NCBI GenBank assembly: GCA_013146195.2
Contig: CM028377.1
Coordinates: 28,314,602-28,378,601, forward strand
DNA: 64,000 nucleotides
Direction: 5' to 3'
Source of the DNA: Codonopsis lanceolata
Lineage: Eukaryota; Streptophyta; Magnoliopsida; Asterales; Campanulaceae
Shown: positions 33,235 to 45,387 of the stretch, in pieces
How the letters are laid out: the number at the start of each line of letters is the position of its first letter
Numbering within the stretch: position 1 is the stretch's first letter
Program-made: the position numbers and the translations under genes
Notes under the pieces: generated by a model
Seen by the model: only the letters and a program-made list of their open reading frames with translations
Told to the model about the DNA's origin: nothing
Database searches by the model: none

Positions 33235-35580
33235 TGATCATCTAGATTGTTAATAATATTAAAGCACTTTAAAAATTCATATTTGACCAACTTGGTAGTG
33301 GATATATCAGTTTATACTGTGAACCACTTCAACTGCTTTGTTTTACTCATCAACTCCTACAAACCGGTCTAACACTTAAGCAATCTTAATGTATTTAAGT
33401 ATCAGCCAGTTAATTACATAAATTGTTTACTTACATGTTCTAATAAATTGTATTTCAGTATTTTCCTCATAACATGTGATCTCTTTCAAAACACTAAAAT
33501 TGTGTCAGCCAGCTGACCAATTTTATTCTTCCAGTTGACAGCGTCAGTTGCTCAAAAGTATCAGCCAGCTGACACTATATCAGCTGACTGACATAAATTA
33601 TAAATTCCGCTGCAACTTTTCAAGTTTTTCAAAAATACCCTCAAAGTTTTAAAAGACTATTCACCCCCTTCTAACCTTATTTGTTGCCAACTGAACTTAC
33701 ATCTTTGTTTTCCGTTGAATTGGATTTTTTTTACGTTAATTATATTTTTTAAAGGTTATAAAAAACTAGAAAATAAGGAAAAGGTTTCTTGAAATTATTT
33801 TTCGTGAAACAAAAAGATACTTGGAAAATTATCGACTATTACGTCACGGAAGATGTGAAGTTTTACTTCGTTTGCTTTAGTTTAAGTTGAGCATCATTCA
33901 ACAATATAACTATTAATGTTGTGAGTAGTTAACACCTTTAATCATATAAAACAATTTTTTTTTCATCTTATTCTCTTTCAATTAAAAGATACCTCCCTAA
34001 TGTAATTATGTAAAATGTGGATTCGATCCCATGTGGCCTTCGTGCCATCACTAAAATAAAATTTGACAAAAAAAATTAAGAAATGAAAAAAAAGCCAATA
34101 GAAAAGTTTTTTTAAAATGCTGAATAGGATTTATTCACATTCTCAACTACAATACAAAAAATTGACATCTTTCTTTAGAATATGAAAAAAAAAATAGTTG
34201 ATATGTCATATCTATAACTCTTATCCATAGTTGCATTAAAGAGCTTTTTACTTCAAAGGAGATGTAAATCCTAGGTGAAATTCAAGTTTTTAAACATGCA
34301 CTAGGTACTTCTTTGGTGGATCGTTTTGACCAAAATGCTAGTAAAAAATGCAGTGTTTTCTCCGTTAACGTGTTTCAATACAACATTTTAAAACGTAGCG
34401 TTTTATAAATGTGTATCGTTTTAAGAATATGATGCGTTTACAACTATTTTGTTTATGAAAATAACGGTTTGAAAAATTTTTTCAAACGTGTTTACAAAAT
34501 AACAACAACATTTTGAAAACGTTGCATTTAAAAAATGTCTGTTTTGAAAAAGCTGTGTTTTAAAAACGCTGCACCAAACGAGACCTAAAAATTCAAATCA
34601 AATTGTTTCCAGCAGTTCCATTTTCTTAAACTCATCCTAACCGTTTGAGACTCGGAACCGAATCGAATCCATCTGCTTTGGTTTGGTTCGAGTTTGTAGT
34701 TCAAATAATTTTTTTATTAATCACTATCATACTAGTAAATAAATGCTTGTAATATTGATAAATTCAGCATTAAAATTGAGGTTAGTAAGATGTTTAATTT
34801 CTAATTAACATCAAATATTTAAAAAACAAAACAACATAAATAAAACATTAAAAAATGACATTGATTTATATACCCAATTCAATTTGATTCAATCTCAAAA
34901 ACCACAAACCGAACCAGCAGTTTCTAAAAAAATTGGGACTAAACCCTAACCATTTTTTACTAAAATCGAAAATAAATAATTGATTCAATTTGGTTGGGTA
35001 GGATCTTACACTCATAGTTATAGCTACATGTTACAAGCCATAAAGCTATTACGGAGTAGTAAATTACTACTTGTACTTGTACCTTCTTTTTTATCTTTTT
35101 TTTTTTTTTAACTCGTACACTCTTTTTTTAATGCACTAATGTCAACAAAAATCATTTTTTCTAGCAAATTATTAAACCGGCCAATTATTTAATACCCATT
35201 TGAAGAAAATAGACAAAATAGAGAAAATGAATCTTGTGTTCATATGAAACAAACCAATTCTTTATCCATATAGAAAAAAAATATATTAAAAAAAACAAAT
35301 TTTAGATAAAAACTGACTGAAAACAAAAAAATGAGGAAAATAAACTCGGTCCAATCAAAAAGTGACACATAAAAAGTATGTTCAAGCCTTTAAGAAAATG
35401 ATTTGATGCTCACAATACTCCAACTATTTTTGTCTTAATTTATTACTCATATGATTTTCTTTGATCCGCCTTTTGGGGCACATGATCTAAAATTAACATC
35501 TATTTGATTCCCCGTTGGAGCTCACAACATCGATTACAAGTATTACTTTGCAGTTGATGCATCACACCATGTCTCTCCAA
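33235..35580. other. AT-rich region with small repeats, no gene
   Basis: There is no supportable ORF. CAGCTGAC words are clustered at 33500-33590. At 34650-34930 there are inverted GGTTTGGTTCG/CGAACC-type words suggestive of a decayed TIR element. The remainder is AT-rich without structure I can name. Confidence 0.5.
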
Positions 35581-35844
35581 GGGCTTGTTTAGTATTATTA
35601 GTGCATTCGCTATTAATCCTTACTTGTATATTGGGGGTAGTTTTGAGATTTTAAATGTTAATCCTAATTTTTTTTAGTAAGGCGCTAATAATACCACTCT
35701 CTCCCTTAATATTAATAGTGAATGGATAATGACTTTATCTGGATAACTCGTGCTATTAGTCCTGCCCACATATTACGTACCAAACATCAGACAACTCGGC
35801 TTATTAATCATATCTGACCTTAATCCTGACTACCAAACGGCACC
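35581..35844. mobile_element. Candidate PIF/Harbinger-like MITE, 264 bp
   Basis: The left end GGGCTTGTTTAGTATTATTA and the right end, in reverse complement, GGTGCCGTTTGGTAGTCAG are related inverted termini. The right flank is TAA and the left flank CAA, compatible with a TWA TSD carrying one change. No ORF. Confidence 0.45.
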
Positions 35845-35989
35845 TAAGTCTCTATTGATGTGGTTGATCATTTTAAAAAATATCTTCTTCACTTGAGGTT
35901 TTGTCAAACAAATTTTGGGAGGATTTACAAAAATGGTCAAGTTAAAGATGACTCGGTCATTTGCAGTCTCACTTTAAAAAAAAAAAACT

Positions 35990-36215
35990 CTTTTATAGCA
36001 TAGTTTATTGATAAATCATTGATAAATTACGACTGGCTTACCGGTAAATCAGTAAAAATGCACTCATCAACATCCGAAATCGCTGGTTTATCAAGTGATC
36101 AACAGATAAACCAGTTGTCGACCAAGTAATTTACACTGATTTATTGATAAACCAGTGTAAACCACTTGGTCTACAACTGATTTATCAGGTCGACCAAGTG
36201 GTTTATGGTCAAAGA
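35990..36215. repeat. Cluster of GATAAACCAGT / ACTGATTTATC inverted words
   Basis: Within about 225 bp the words GATAAACCAGT, ACTGATTTATYR, TGGTTTATC and GGTCGACCAAGTGGTTTA recur in both orientations, so several alternative stems can form. No TIR or gene explains it. Confidence 0.7.
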
Positions 36216-37212
36216 CTATATATGTTCATCAATCGTGTCAAATAGTCATATTTGACTAATGCCACCAAATTTTGCCTTATAGATCAAAAAATATCTTTTT
36301 CACATACAACCATTGATATATTGTACTCACGCATTTTGCGTAAATAGTTAACTATTTCATTTTGAATGTTTCACTTAAAAAGACCACTTTATAAAATTAA
36401 GATATAAATTTCATTTTATTACTAATTAATTACTAAAAGTGTCATTTTTAAAAAATAAATTAACTTTGAAACCGTGACTCTTACCTGAGACGGAGGAAGT
36501 AATACTCATCGTCTAAATTGAGGAGTATATGTTCATAACATGTCACATGCATATTACTAACTAATATTCTTTTATTGGCATGTTTGACTCGATACATGGA
36601 TTAAGAGAAAACAATTAACTTGTTTATTAATATTGTTAAAATGTGTAATTTTCTTTTATGCATGTGATGTATAATTAAAGTAAGAAGAATAAATAATTAT
36701 AAAAATGGTAAAAGTATTGTTTTAAAATTAAAATTAAAATTTTAAAACAAGACAATTATTTTAAGACGGACGAAAAAGAAAAATATGAAAATAATTTTGG
36801 GATAGAGGAAGTATCAATAATCGTTCATTGACTTTAGGATGTTTCACTTTAAAAGTCCATTTTTTAAAAATTATGCTTATAATTTTTAAAACATTTTATC
36901 TTTATCCTCCACTTGTGTTGTAAGTACATTGTTTGTACTTAACTATTTTTGTAATTATAACTAACTTTAATAACATTAATATATCTCTTAATAATTAAAC
37001 TTTTCAAATGAGGATTCTTTGGGTGGAACGATAGAAGTATCATGTTTGAACCAGCACACGGATTAAGGAAAAATAATTGACTTGATTATTAATTTTGGTA
37101 TAATGGATAGTTTAGTTAAATCCATGTTCATGTCGCTCTTAATTAACAAAAATGAAAATGAAAGAATAAAATAATAAAATTGTTGTGGTAAAAAAATGAT
37201 AAAATTAGTGTT
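36216..37212. other. AT-rich region with Stowaway-like words, no gene
   Basis: GAGACGGAGGAAGTA (36488) and GGGATAGAGGAAGTA (about 36799) resemble Stowaway/mariner MITE ends, but matching partners and TA duplications could not be fixed. No ORF. Confidence 0.45.
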
Positions 37213-37354
37213 GTTATGAAAGTCTTATAGCCCATGTATAGGCATGTGATGATAGGCATTTGCATTGAATGAGTTTTTGTTGTTTGTGTGATGTTCGGTT
37301 ATAAATACCGAACAACTTATAGTTACATTGGACAGACAAATCCTTCACTCTGAA

Positions 37355-37391
<37 letters not shown>

Positions 37392-37426
37392 CACTCATTG
37401 TTCTACTTTGTGGTTACTTTATAACA
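37213..37426 (+). mobile_element. 5' LTR of Copia element A
   Basis: TGTTATGAAAGTC ... CTTTATAACA, 214 bp. It contains GTTCGGT TATAAAT ACCGAAC, a TATA box set inside a 7-bp inverted repeat, and a (CT)n run (37360-37388) near the transcript start. It differs from the 3' LTR by many substitutions and indels, so the element is old. Confidence 0.88.
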
Positions 37427-38373
37427 CGTTATCAGCACGATTGTTCTAATGTTAATAATCTCAAACGGTAAAATTTTCTACCGATATATTCTTTATTTTA
37501 TATCTCTGGTTTACTTCAATATCTATCGTATATCACCATTATTAAGAAAAGGTTGACTGATCCACCGTCGATAATATATGGTGAGATGATGAAATAATAA
37601 TTTATTATTTAACGCGTAATATATATATGTTCGTTGATGCTTGTGCGGAAATAACCTCAAGCTATAAACTGAATATTTATAAATATTCATATATTTCAAT
37701 TCTATATATAAATAACTTTATATACATATATATATTTATTACTGACTTTCAAACACCCACAGAAAGTCTTGCTGAGTAGCGTGGCGTGAATATATGTGTA
37801 TGCTATATAATAGCTGTATAAAGTTGACTGACAAATATTCATGCAGAGTTATTTTATTTATAATCTATTTATTGCTCCTAATAAGATTTATATTTATTCA
37901 TAATATAAATGCAATTATATTAAATCAGAATTTTTACATTTTTACCCCTCTCCTCTAATGGCTAGTTTATTGATTTTATCTCTCTCCTCCAACGGTAATA
38001 AACGGCTAGTTAACGGTCATAAACGGTCATTTTTTTCTCCATATATACAGCAACATCTTAATAGATTACTCACATTTTTACTACATCCTTACAAACTCTC
38101 AATACCATATCTTCTTCTACAAAATGTTTCCTCCAATGTTGATGATTATTATCATACTTGTTATTGCGTGCACCGCATTGGTTTTTGTTGTTGAATACCC
38201 TCCAAACGATTTTCAGATTTTTATTACCTATATTTGTATCATGTATGTCCTGTTAGCAGTTACAATAGCTTTCAACATACATTTTAACATGTACTGATTA
38301 TCATATGAATAAAATTTTCATGTCATCATTTTATTAATATATATGTTTCATTTTTATAGTTTTTTCTTCACAA
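37427..38373 (+). other. Copia A 5' untranslated region with primer-binding site
   Basis: CGTTATCAGCACGA directly follows the LTR, where a PBS is expected. The rest is AT-rich leader with no gene up to the gag start at 38374. Confidence 0.6.
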
Positions 38374-38749
38374 ATGGCAAACATCGCTAAGCTTGAATTT
38401 GAAAGGCTGGACATAACTGAGAAAAATTATATGTCTTGGAAAAATTATAAAATTATATGTCTTGGAAAATAGATGTCGAAACCCACCTAGCCGCCAGAAG
38501 CCTCGAAAATACTATCCAACACAGTAATAATGAATTGATAAGTAATCAACACCGGGCTCAGGCCATGATTTTCTTACGACACCACGTCCACGAAGAGCTA
38601 AAGATGGAGTACCTCACGGTTAATGATCCACTCTTTTTTTTGGGAAAGTTTGAACGAAAGATATGACCATTTGAAAATGGTCATTTTTCCAAAAGCACAC
38701 TATGATTGGATTCATATCCGCCTACAAGATTTTAAAACCATCAATAAAT
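38374..38749 (+). pseudogene. Copia A gag, first part
   Basis: The frame starts MANIAKLEFERLDITEKNYM, a usual Copia gag start. A 26-bp tandem duplication (TTATATGTCTTGGAAAA at 38427 and 38453) then shifts the frame. The following frame gives WKIDVETHLAARSLENTI and LRHHVHEELKMEYL, then a stop near 38666. Coding similarity continues as the IHIRLQDFKTINKYS region up to the inserted LTR at 38755. Confidence 0.85.
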
Positions 38750-38754
38750 ATAGT

Positions 38755-40536
38755 TGTAGACACCCCAATTTCGTACCCCCGGTATGTGACATGACATAAA
38801 ATATCAAGACCTGTTAAAACATTAACAAATGTCAAATTACAGGGTCGAAAATGCAAAAGGACAAAGCAGGATGCGCAAAAGAGTGAAATACAGGGTTTAA
38901 AGTGTCAAAAATGGAAGCTGTGAACAGTGCTGGCGCCACCCACATGAAGTTTGGGAGTGGCGCCTAGTTTGTTGATGGGTGGCGCCCAGTTTGTTGATGA
39001 GTCATTATTCCTTCGCTGTAAAATGCAAATTCCTGAGCGGCTGGTATAATCGATCAACGCATAAAGAAGAAAATTAAATTCCTTCGATGTCCCTTCTCCA
39101 TCCTATAAATAGAGGCTTCAGGATCGACCTTCAGCATACCAATTCATCGATAAAAACTCTCCGCGTCCTCGTTACGCTGAAGAAATAGAGAGCGAAGTGA
39201 GATAGTGAGCGATCTCCCCAAAGCCTCGAAACCCTGCCAAACCTCCTCCAAACACAAAACCAACCGGTAGAAGTGAGTTTTAGCCCCTCAGCTAGGTATC
39301 CACCCTATTTCCCCGGTCCAAAAATCGTGGAAAGAGCAGCTGCTCTGCCCGATTTAAAAGGTTAAATCAGTCAGAAATAAGCCCTTATTCTGCCCGATTT
39401 CCGCCTCCCTCAAGCCAATAAACAACCAAACACAAACAGTTACTCTGTCCAAATCCCGAGGCCAAAAGTAATTAATTTTCGGAAGCAGTCACTCTGTCCG
39501 AATCTTCACAACACACACAGCAACAAAAAGACTCCATCTCCCTGAAGGACAGAGCGAGCACACCCTAGGCCATCAGTAGGTAAGTTTTTAAGTTTTATTT
39601 GTAAAAGTGTTATTTCCAATCCGGCCCAATGTAGATATATAAGCAGTTGTGCTGCCCAGATTTAGTTAGGAAATAGCACTAAAAAGAGCCATTATTATGG
39701 CCAAATATTTTCAAGTATATTTGTAATTATTTGTGAAGAGACAGTTGCAAGTCTGTAAATAATGTAGACAAATGGATGTATTTGTAGGCAGTTAGTGCTT
39801 TATTTATCTGTTAAATAAATATAACAAAAAGCATACTTTAGCCAAAAACTGTTTTGAGACCGAAAGGGCGAGTTGGGTGCCTAGCATCTTCCCAACCCGT
39901 AACTTAGCATCCGGACCCGTTTTTATTATCTCTGGTTTTTCTTTTTTTGGTTTTGCTTTATTTCTTCCTCAAAATAAAGATGGCGACTCTAAAACATTTT
40001 GGATCCAGTGGGGCCTCGCAACATCTTTCCTTGCACTTTTCCGTTTTTCCCTTAAAAATGGAGAATGAGAATGGAAAGGTGATGTATTCCTATATCATGG
40101 TATCCCCTAAACAAGGGATAACTTGATGTAGAAAACCCAAAGCACCCATAGTGATCCGAAATAGGCCATAAGGATATTTTCATAAAATCCATAGTGGGGG
40201 CGCCGCAACATTTCTTCCTTGCACTTTCCCGCTTTCACCTAAAAAAGGGAGATTGAGAATGGAAGAGTGATGCATTCCTATATCCTGGTATCCTCTAAAT
40301 AAGGGATAACTTGACATAGAAAACCCAAAGCTCCCATATTGGATCAAAAATCCACTAAAAGCAACCGAGGCGCATTCAAACGCGCTATTCTAACAGCATT
40401 CCTCTCGCACTTTTGATTTCGTCTTCCCCTAGACAAGGGAGGGTGGAACGAGAGCAGTGGATGTCCCGCATCCGCACGTACGTGCACCCCTATCCAAAGG
40501 CGCGCGGGGCGCGGGCGCACTTCCCGGGAACCCACA
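38755..40536 (+). mobile_element. Solo LTR (Ogre/Tat type, copy 3) inside Copia A gag
   Basis: TGTAGACACCCCAATTTCG ... CGGGAACCCACA, 1782 bp. The TSD ATAGT is at 38750-38754 and 40537-40541. Taking it out restores the gag codons (INKYS then SMMYKITSQLKLCGE). A TATA box (CCTATAAATAGAGG) is at 39102-39115. The first about 1.1 kb matches LTR copies 1 and 2; the last 0.5 kb does not and holds 187-bp tandem subrepeats (from 40018 and 40205). Confidence 0.93.
40018..40393 (+). repeat. 187-bp tandem subrepeats at the 3' part of the LTR
   Basis: Two copies starting GCAACAT at 40018 and 40205 share GGGATAACTTGA and AAAACCCAAAGC. A partial third copy (CTCGCACTTTTG, AGACAAGGGAGG) begins near 40407. Confidence 0.85.
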
Positions 40537-40541
40537 ATAGT

Positions 40542-41218
40542 TCAATGATGTATAAAATAACCTCACAGTTGAAATTATGTGGGGAAACCATCACTGAATA
40601 TGATATGTTGATGCCTCGAATATGCTCCTCCAACAGCAATATCAAGAAAAGGGTTTTAAAAGGTACTTTGAATTGATCTCTTGCCTCCTTGTAGCTGAAC
40701 ATAATAATGAGATTCTAATGAAAAATCATGAATCTCGACCAACTGGTTCAGCCTCATTCCCTGAAGCGAAAGGGACTATGTATGATGAAAGGCAAGGGCG
40801 TGGACGTGGTAGTGGTCGTGGTCGCGGTCGTGGACGCGGTCGTGGTCGAGGCCAAGGAAATCATGGACAAGGCCGAAGTCATGGTCGAAATCAAGGCCGA
40901 GGAAGAGACCGTGGACGAAATAACTATCGTCATCATCATCATTCGTATAATGGAAATTCATCTCGCCACCTGAAGTGGAATGGAGATGATGATAGAAACA
41001 ACTCTTCGAGTGGGCAAAATGTGCGACAAAACAATGAAGAAAGTTCATGTTTTAGGTGTGGCATGACAGACCACTAGGCACGCACATGCAGAACGGCGAA
41101 ACATCTAGTTGATCTTTATGAGAGATCACAAAAAGGAAAGAATGTAAAGACAAATTTCCTTGAAAATGATCCTGAAGATCTTCATTTTGATTTTGGTGAT
41201 ATGACCAAAATCATACAG
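40542..41218 (+). pseudogene. Copia A gag, second part with zinc knuckle
   Basis: SMMYKITSQLKLCGETITEY is followed by a frame change near 40620-40630, then QQQYQEKGFKRYFELISCLL, a long Arg-Gly repeat tract (40790-40920) and the CCHC knuckle CFRCGMTDH-stop-ARTC (41050-41095). The stop TAG at 41075-41077 replaces the Trp usual at this place. The frame then runs on to a stop at 41222. Confidence 0.85.
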
Positions 41219-41414
41219 GAATGAAGCTATGGTCCGAATTTGAGATAAAAGCTGTGGAAAAAGTAACATGTTGTTATATAGGAATATTATATGTTTTTCC
41301 TATGTATACTAGCATGTTTACAATAAAATTTATATATGTATTTTGCATTCAATGTGTTATCATATTTATTCATCTTATTTTTCTTTGTCTCATATTGAAA
41401 TAGATCACAAATAT

Positions 41415-42645
41415 GTTTGAATCCAAAATCCAAGGAGGAGATTTATGTCTTGCAGACAGCGCTACTACGCATACCATACTTAAAGATAAGAAATATTTTT
41501 CTTATCTCAAAATTGACAATGCTAATGTCAATACTATATCTGGTAATGCCAAAATAATTGAATGATTTGGCAAAACAATTTTCCTAATGCCTGGAGGCAC
41601 GCAATTCATGATAAATAATGTATTGTTCTCTCCTAAGTCTCAAAGAAACTTGTTAAGTTTCAAAGACATTCGTTTGAATGGATATCATATTGAGACTATG
41701 AATAAGGGGAATGATGAATATCTTTGCATTACCTCAAACACTTCCGGAAGCAAGTGTATATTGGAAAAATTGTTATCTTTATCTTCTGGATTGTATAGTA
41801 CAATCATAAGAATATTTGAATCATATTCTACAGTAAACCTGAAGTTTACTGAAACATTTAAAGCTTGGCATGATAGATTGGGGTATCCAGGATAAAAAAT
41901 GATGCAGAGAATTATTGAGAATTCTAGTGATCATCCATTGAAAAACCAGAAGATTTTTCAATCTAATGAACTCCATTGTGATGCTTGTTCTCAAGGAAAG
42001 TTGATAATTAGACCATCACCAACTAAAGTTGGATATGAATCACCATCGTTTTTGAACGAATTCAGGGTGATATATGTGGACCTATCCATCCACCAAGTGG
42101 ACCATTCAAATACTTTATGGTATTAATTGATGCTTCTAGCAAATGGTCGCACGTATGTCTATTATCAACTCGCAATACGGCATTTGCCAAGTTCCTTACA
42201 CAAATAATCAAACTGAGAGCACAATTCCCAGATTATATGATCAAGAAAGTTAGACTTGATAATGCTGATGAATTTACATCTCAAGCATTCAATGATTATT
42301 ATATGGCAATAGGGATTGATGTTGAACATCCAGTAGCTTATGTTCATACACAAAATGGTTTGGATGAATCGTTGATCAAACGTATTCAACTTATTGACAT
42401 ACTATTAATGATGAGAACAAAGCTCCCTACTTCTCTATGAGGTCATGTTGTTTTACATGCAGCCGCACTGATTCGCCTCAGGCCAAGTGCATATCACAAG
42501 TACTCCCCAATACAGTTGGCATTCGGGCGAGAGCCGAATCTATCCCATTTAAGAGTTTTTGGTTGTGCGGTATATGTACCAATTGCTCCACCACAACGCA
42601 CAAAGATGGGACCACAAAGGAGATTGTGAGTATATATTTGGTATG
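41415..42645 (+). pseudogene. Copia A protease and integrase, broken
   Basis: LADSATTHTILKDKKYFSYL is the protease with the Asp active site. WHDRLGYPG (then a stop) and LHCDACSQGK form the HHCC finger. QGDICGPIHPPSGPFKYF is read in the frame that continues to LIDASSKWSHVCLL, after a frameshift near 42060. VRLDNADEFTSQ and HTQNGLDESLIKR carry the second Asp and the Glu. At least four stops or frameshifts are present. Confidence 0.85.
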
Positions 42646-42975
42646 AATCCCCTTCAATAATAAAATATCTTGAACCAAAAAGGGTGACGTTTTTACGACA
42701 CGCTTTGCCGATTGTCATTTTAATGAAGACAAGTTTCCACATTTAGGTGAAGAAGGGAAACAAGTGGGAAGAGAGATCAAATGGTACGTGCACATCATCG
42801 TTATTGCACCTTGACCCTCCCATAAAGCAACGTGAACTGGAAGTTTAAAAGATCATACATTTACAAAATGTAGCAATATGCATTTATAGATACAAAGAGA
42901 GTGACAAAGTCACATGTAGCTGCTATAAATGCTCCTGCCTGAATTAAAATACAAAAAGGGCTACCAAATGATAAA

Positions 42976-44325
42976 ATGACAAATGAATCTAAGACCGGCC
43001 TGAAGCGTGGACGACCCATTGGTTCAAAGGATAAAAATCCTCGCAAAAAGAAAGTGATTGAAAATCCCCAATCACATGAAAGTGTTCCAGAAGAAACACA
43101 CGATCGTGAAATTGTTCCAGAAGAAACACACGATCATGCAAATCTAGTAAGCCCTGCAGGCAACGATAACCATGAGATTTCCATTAATTACATGTGTAAT
43201 GGAAAAATATGGAACCGAGATGAAATGAAGAATATTGATGATATATTCTCTTATTCGGTATCCCAAGAAATTAATGACTGGACTGAAGATCCCGAACCAA
43301 AATCTGTATCTGAATGTCAAAAGAGGCATGACAAGATCAAATGGATAGATGCCATGAAGGCTGAATTAAATTCGTTGAATAAACGAAAAGTATTTGGATC
43401 TATCGTTCTCACACCTGAAGCTGTGAAACCCATTGGATACAGATGGATTTTTGTTCGAAAGTGAAATGAGAAAAATGAGATTGTAAGATACAAGGCTCGC
43501 CTTGTTGCACAAGGTTTTTCCCAAAGACATGAGATTGATTATGAAGAAACGTATTTTCATGTAATGGATACTATTACGTTCAGATATCTAATCAGCTTAT
43601 CGATTTCGAAAAATCTAGATATGCATCTCATGGATGTTGTAATGGTTTATTTATACGGGTCATTAGATGCCAATATCTATATGAGAATTCCTGATGGAAT
43701 CAAGGTGCCTGAAGCACTGAGCTCAAAGCCCAAAGAATTATGTGCAATTAAACTACATCGATCACTGTATGGATTGAAGCTATCCGGACGCATGTGGTAT
43801 AATTGCTTAAGTGAGCATTTGTTGAAAGACGGATATGTGAATGATCAATTATGTCCATGCGTCTTTATAAAGAATACGACAGTTGGATTTGGAATTATCA
43901 CTGTCTATGTAAATGATCTGAATATCATTGGAACTCTCAAGGAAATTCAAGAAGCAGTTGATTACCTAAAGGGAGAATTTGAAATGAAAGATCTTGGGCA
44001 GACCAAATACTGTCATGGTTTACAAATAGAACACTTGCATAGTGGAAAATTTGTACACCAATCAAATTACACAACAAGGGTTTTAAATCGCTTTTATATG
44101 GATAAAGCAAACACTCTCACTAGCCCCATGATTAATAGATCACTGAATGTTGAAAAAGATCAATTTTGTCCTTGTGAAGAGAATGAAGAGATACTTGGTC
44201 CTGAAGTACCATACTTAAGTGATATTGGAGCTCTTATGTACCTTGCTAATTGTACCAAACCGGATATATCATTTGCTACAAATCTATTGACAAGATATAG
44301 TTCATCTTCATCACGGAGACACTAG
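42976..44325 (+). pseudogene. Copia A reverse transcriptase, catalytic site mutated
   Basis: A basic linker, LKRGRPIGSKDKNPRKKK, precedes WIDAMKAELNSLNKRKVF, GYRWIFVRK, a TGA, then YKARLVAQGFSQRHEIDYEE. From 43564 a 253-residue open frame covers LMDVVMVYLYGSLDANIYM, SLYGLKLSGRMWYNCL and VYVNDLNIIG. The catalytic YVDD reads YVND (codon AAT at 43911-43913), so even the intact stretch encodes a dead enzyme. The frame stops at 44325 just before RNase H. Confidence 0.9.
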
Positions 44326-44919
44326 AATGGTATCAAGCACATATTTCATTATCTTCAAGGGATGATTGATTTGTGGTTATTTTATCCCAAATGATCAAAC
44401 GATGAAATAATTGGTTTTGCAGATGCGGGTTATTTGTCTGATCCTCATAAGGCTAGATCACAGATCGGCTATGTCTTCACGATGGGTGGTACTACAATTT
44501 CCTGGCGTTCTCAAAAGTAAACGCTAGTTGCTACATCGTCAAATCATGCTGAGATGATCGCACTTCATGAAGCCAATCGAGAGTGTGTATGACTTCGATC
44601 TATGACTCAACATATTCAAAATGCCAGTGGACTACCTGTCAATAAAGACCCGACAGTATTATTTGAAGACAATACCGCATGTGTCGCCCAAAGTAAAGAG
44701 GGATACATCAAAAGTGACATGTCCAAACATATCCCCCGAAACTCTTTTTATACACTCAGGAACTTGAAAAGAAGAAAGAGGTCAGCATCCAATATGTTCG
44801 ATCAAGTGATAATGCTGCAGATTTATTTACGAAGGCACTCTTCACTACAACCTTCAGAAAGCATATTCACAATATTGGGATGCAAAACCTACGAGATTTA
44901 CAAAGGTGATTTCTTTTGA
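44326..44919 (+). pseudogene. Copia A RNase H, broken
   Basis: GFADAGYLSDPHKARSQIGY and GTTISWRSQK lead to a stop, then LVATSSNHAEMIALHEANRE, another stop, and FEDNTACVAQSKEGYIKSD. These are the Copia RNase H blocks. The end is frameshifted. Confidence 0.85.
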
Positions 44920-45146
44920 CTCTTGTCAGTTCAAGGGGAGCATATATGGCTGTACTCTTTTTCCCTTTATCATGGTTTTTTTCCCACTGGGTTTTCCATG
45001 AAAATGTTTTTAACGAGACAGCCCATGCACACAATTCAGATTTAAGTTGTGTACGTTTTTCCTTATATCCGATTTTTTTCCTACTGGGTTTTTCGACTTA
45101 AATGTTTTTAACGAGATACACTTAGCCAACTTACAATGCTATGTTC

Positions 45147-45155
45147 AAGGGGGAG
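45147..45155 (+). promoter_or_regulatory. Polypurine tract of Copia A
   Basis: AAGGGGGAG lies immediately before the 3' LTR. Confidence 0.85.
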
Positions 45156-45387
45156 TGTTATGAAAGTCTTATAGCCTATGTATAGACATATGATGTATAG
45201 GCATGTGTGAACATTTACATTGAATGAGTTTTCGTTGTTTGTGTACTGCTCGATTATAAATACCGAACAGCCTGTAGTTATATTGGATAGATGGATCCTT
45301 CACTCTGAATAAATCTCACTCTCAATCTCACTCTCAATCTCTTTCTCTCATACATTCATTATTTTATTTTGTGGTTACTTTGTAACA
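45156..45387 (+). mobile_element. 3' LTR of Copia A
   Basis: TGTTATGAAAGTC ... CTTTGTAACA, 232 bp. The flanking 5 bases (gtata) do not match those before the 5' LTR (agtgt), so no TSD survives. It ends 271 bp before the start codon of the Mpv17-family gene and still carries a TATAAATA box pointing toward that gene. Confidence 0.88.

Noticed and set aside
40790..40940. Arg-Gly repeat frame as an RNA-binding gene
   Set aside because: It is the normal basic RG tract before the gag zinc knuckle of Copia A, not a separate gene.
37213..45387. Target-site duplication of Copia A
   Set aside because: The flanks agtgt and gtata do not match, so no TSD can be claimed despite clear LTRs.
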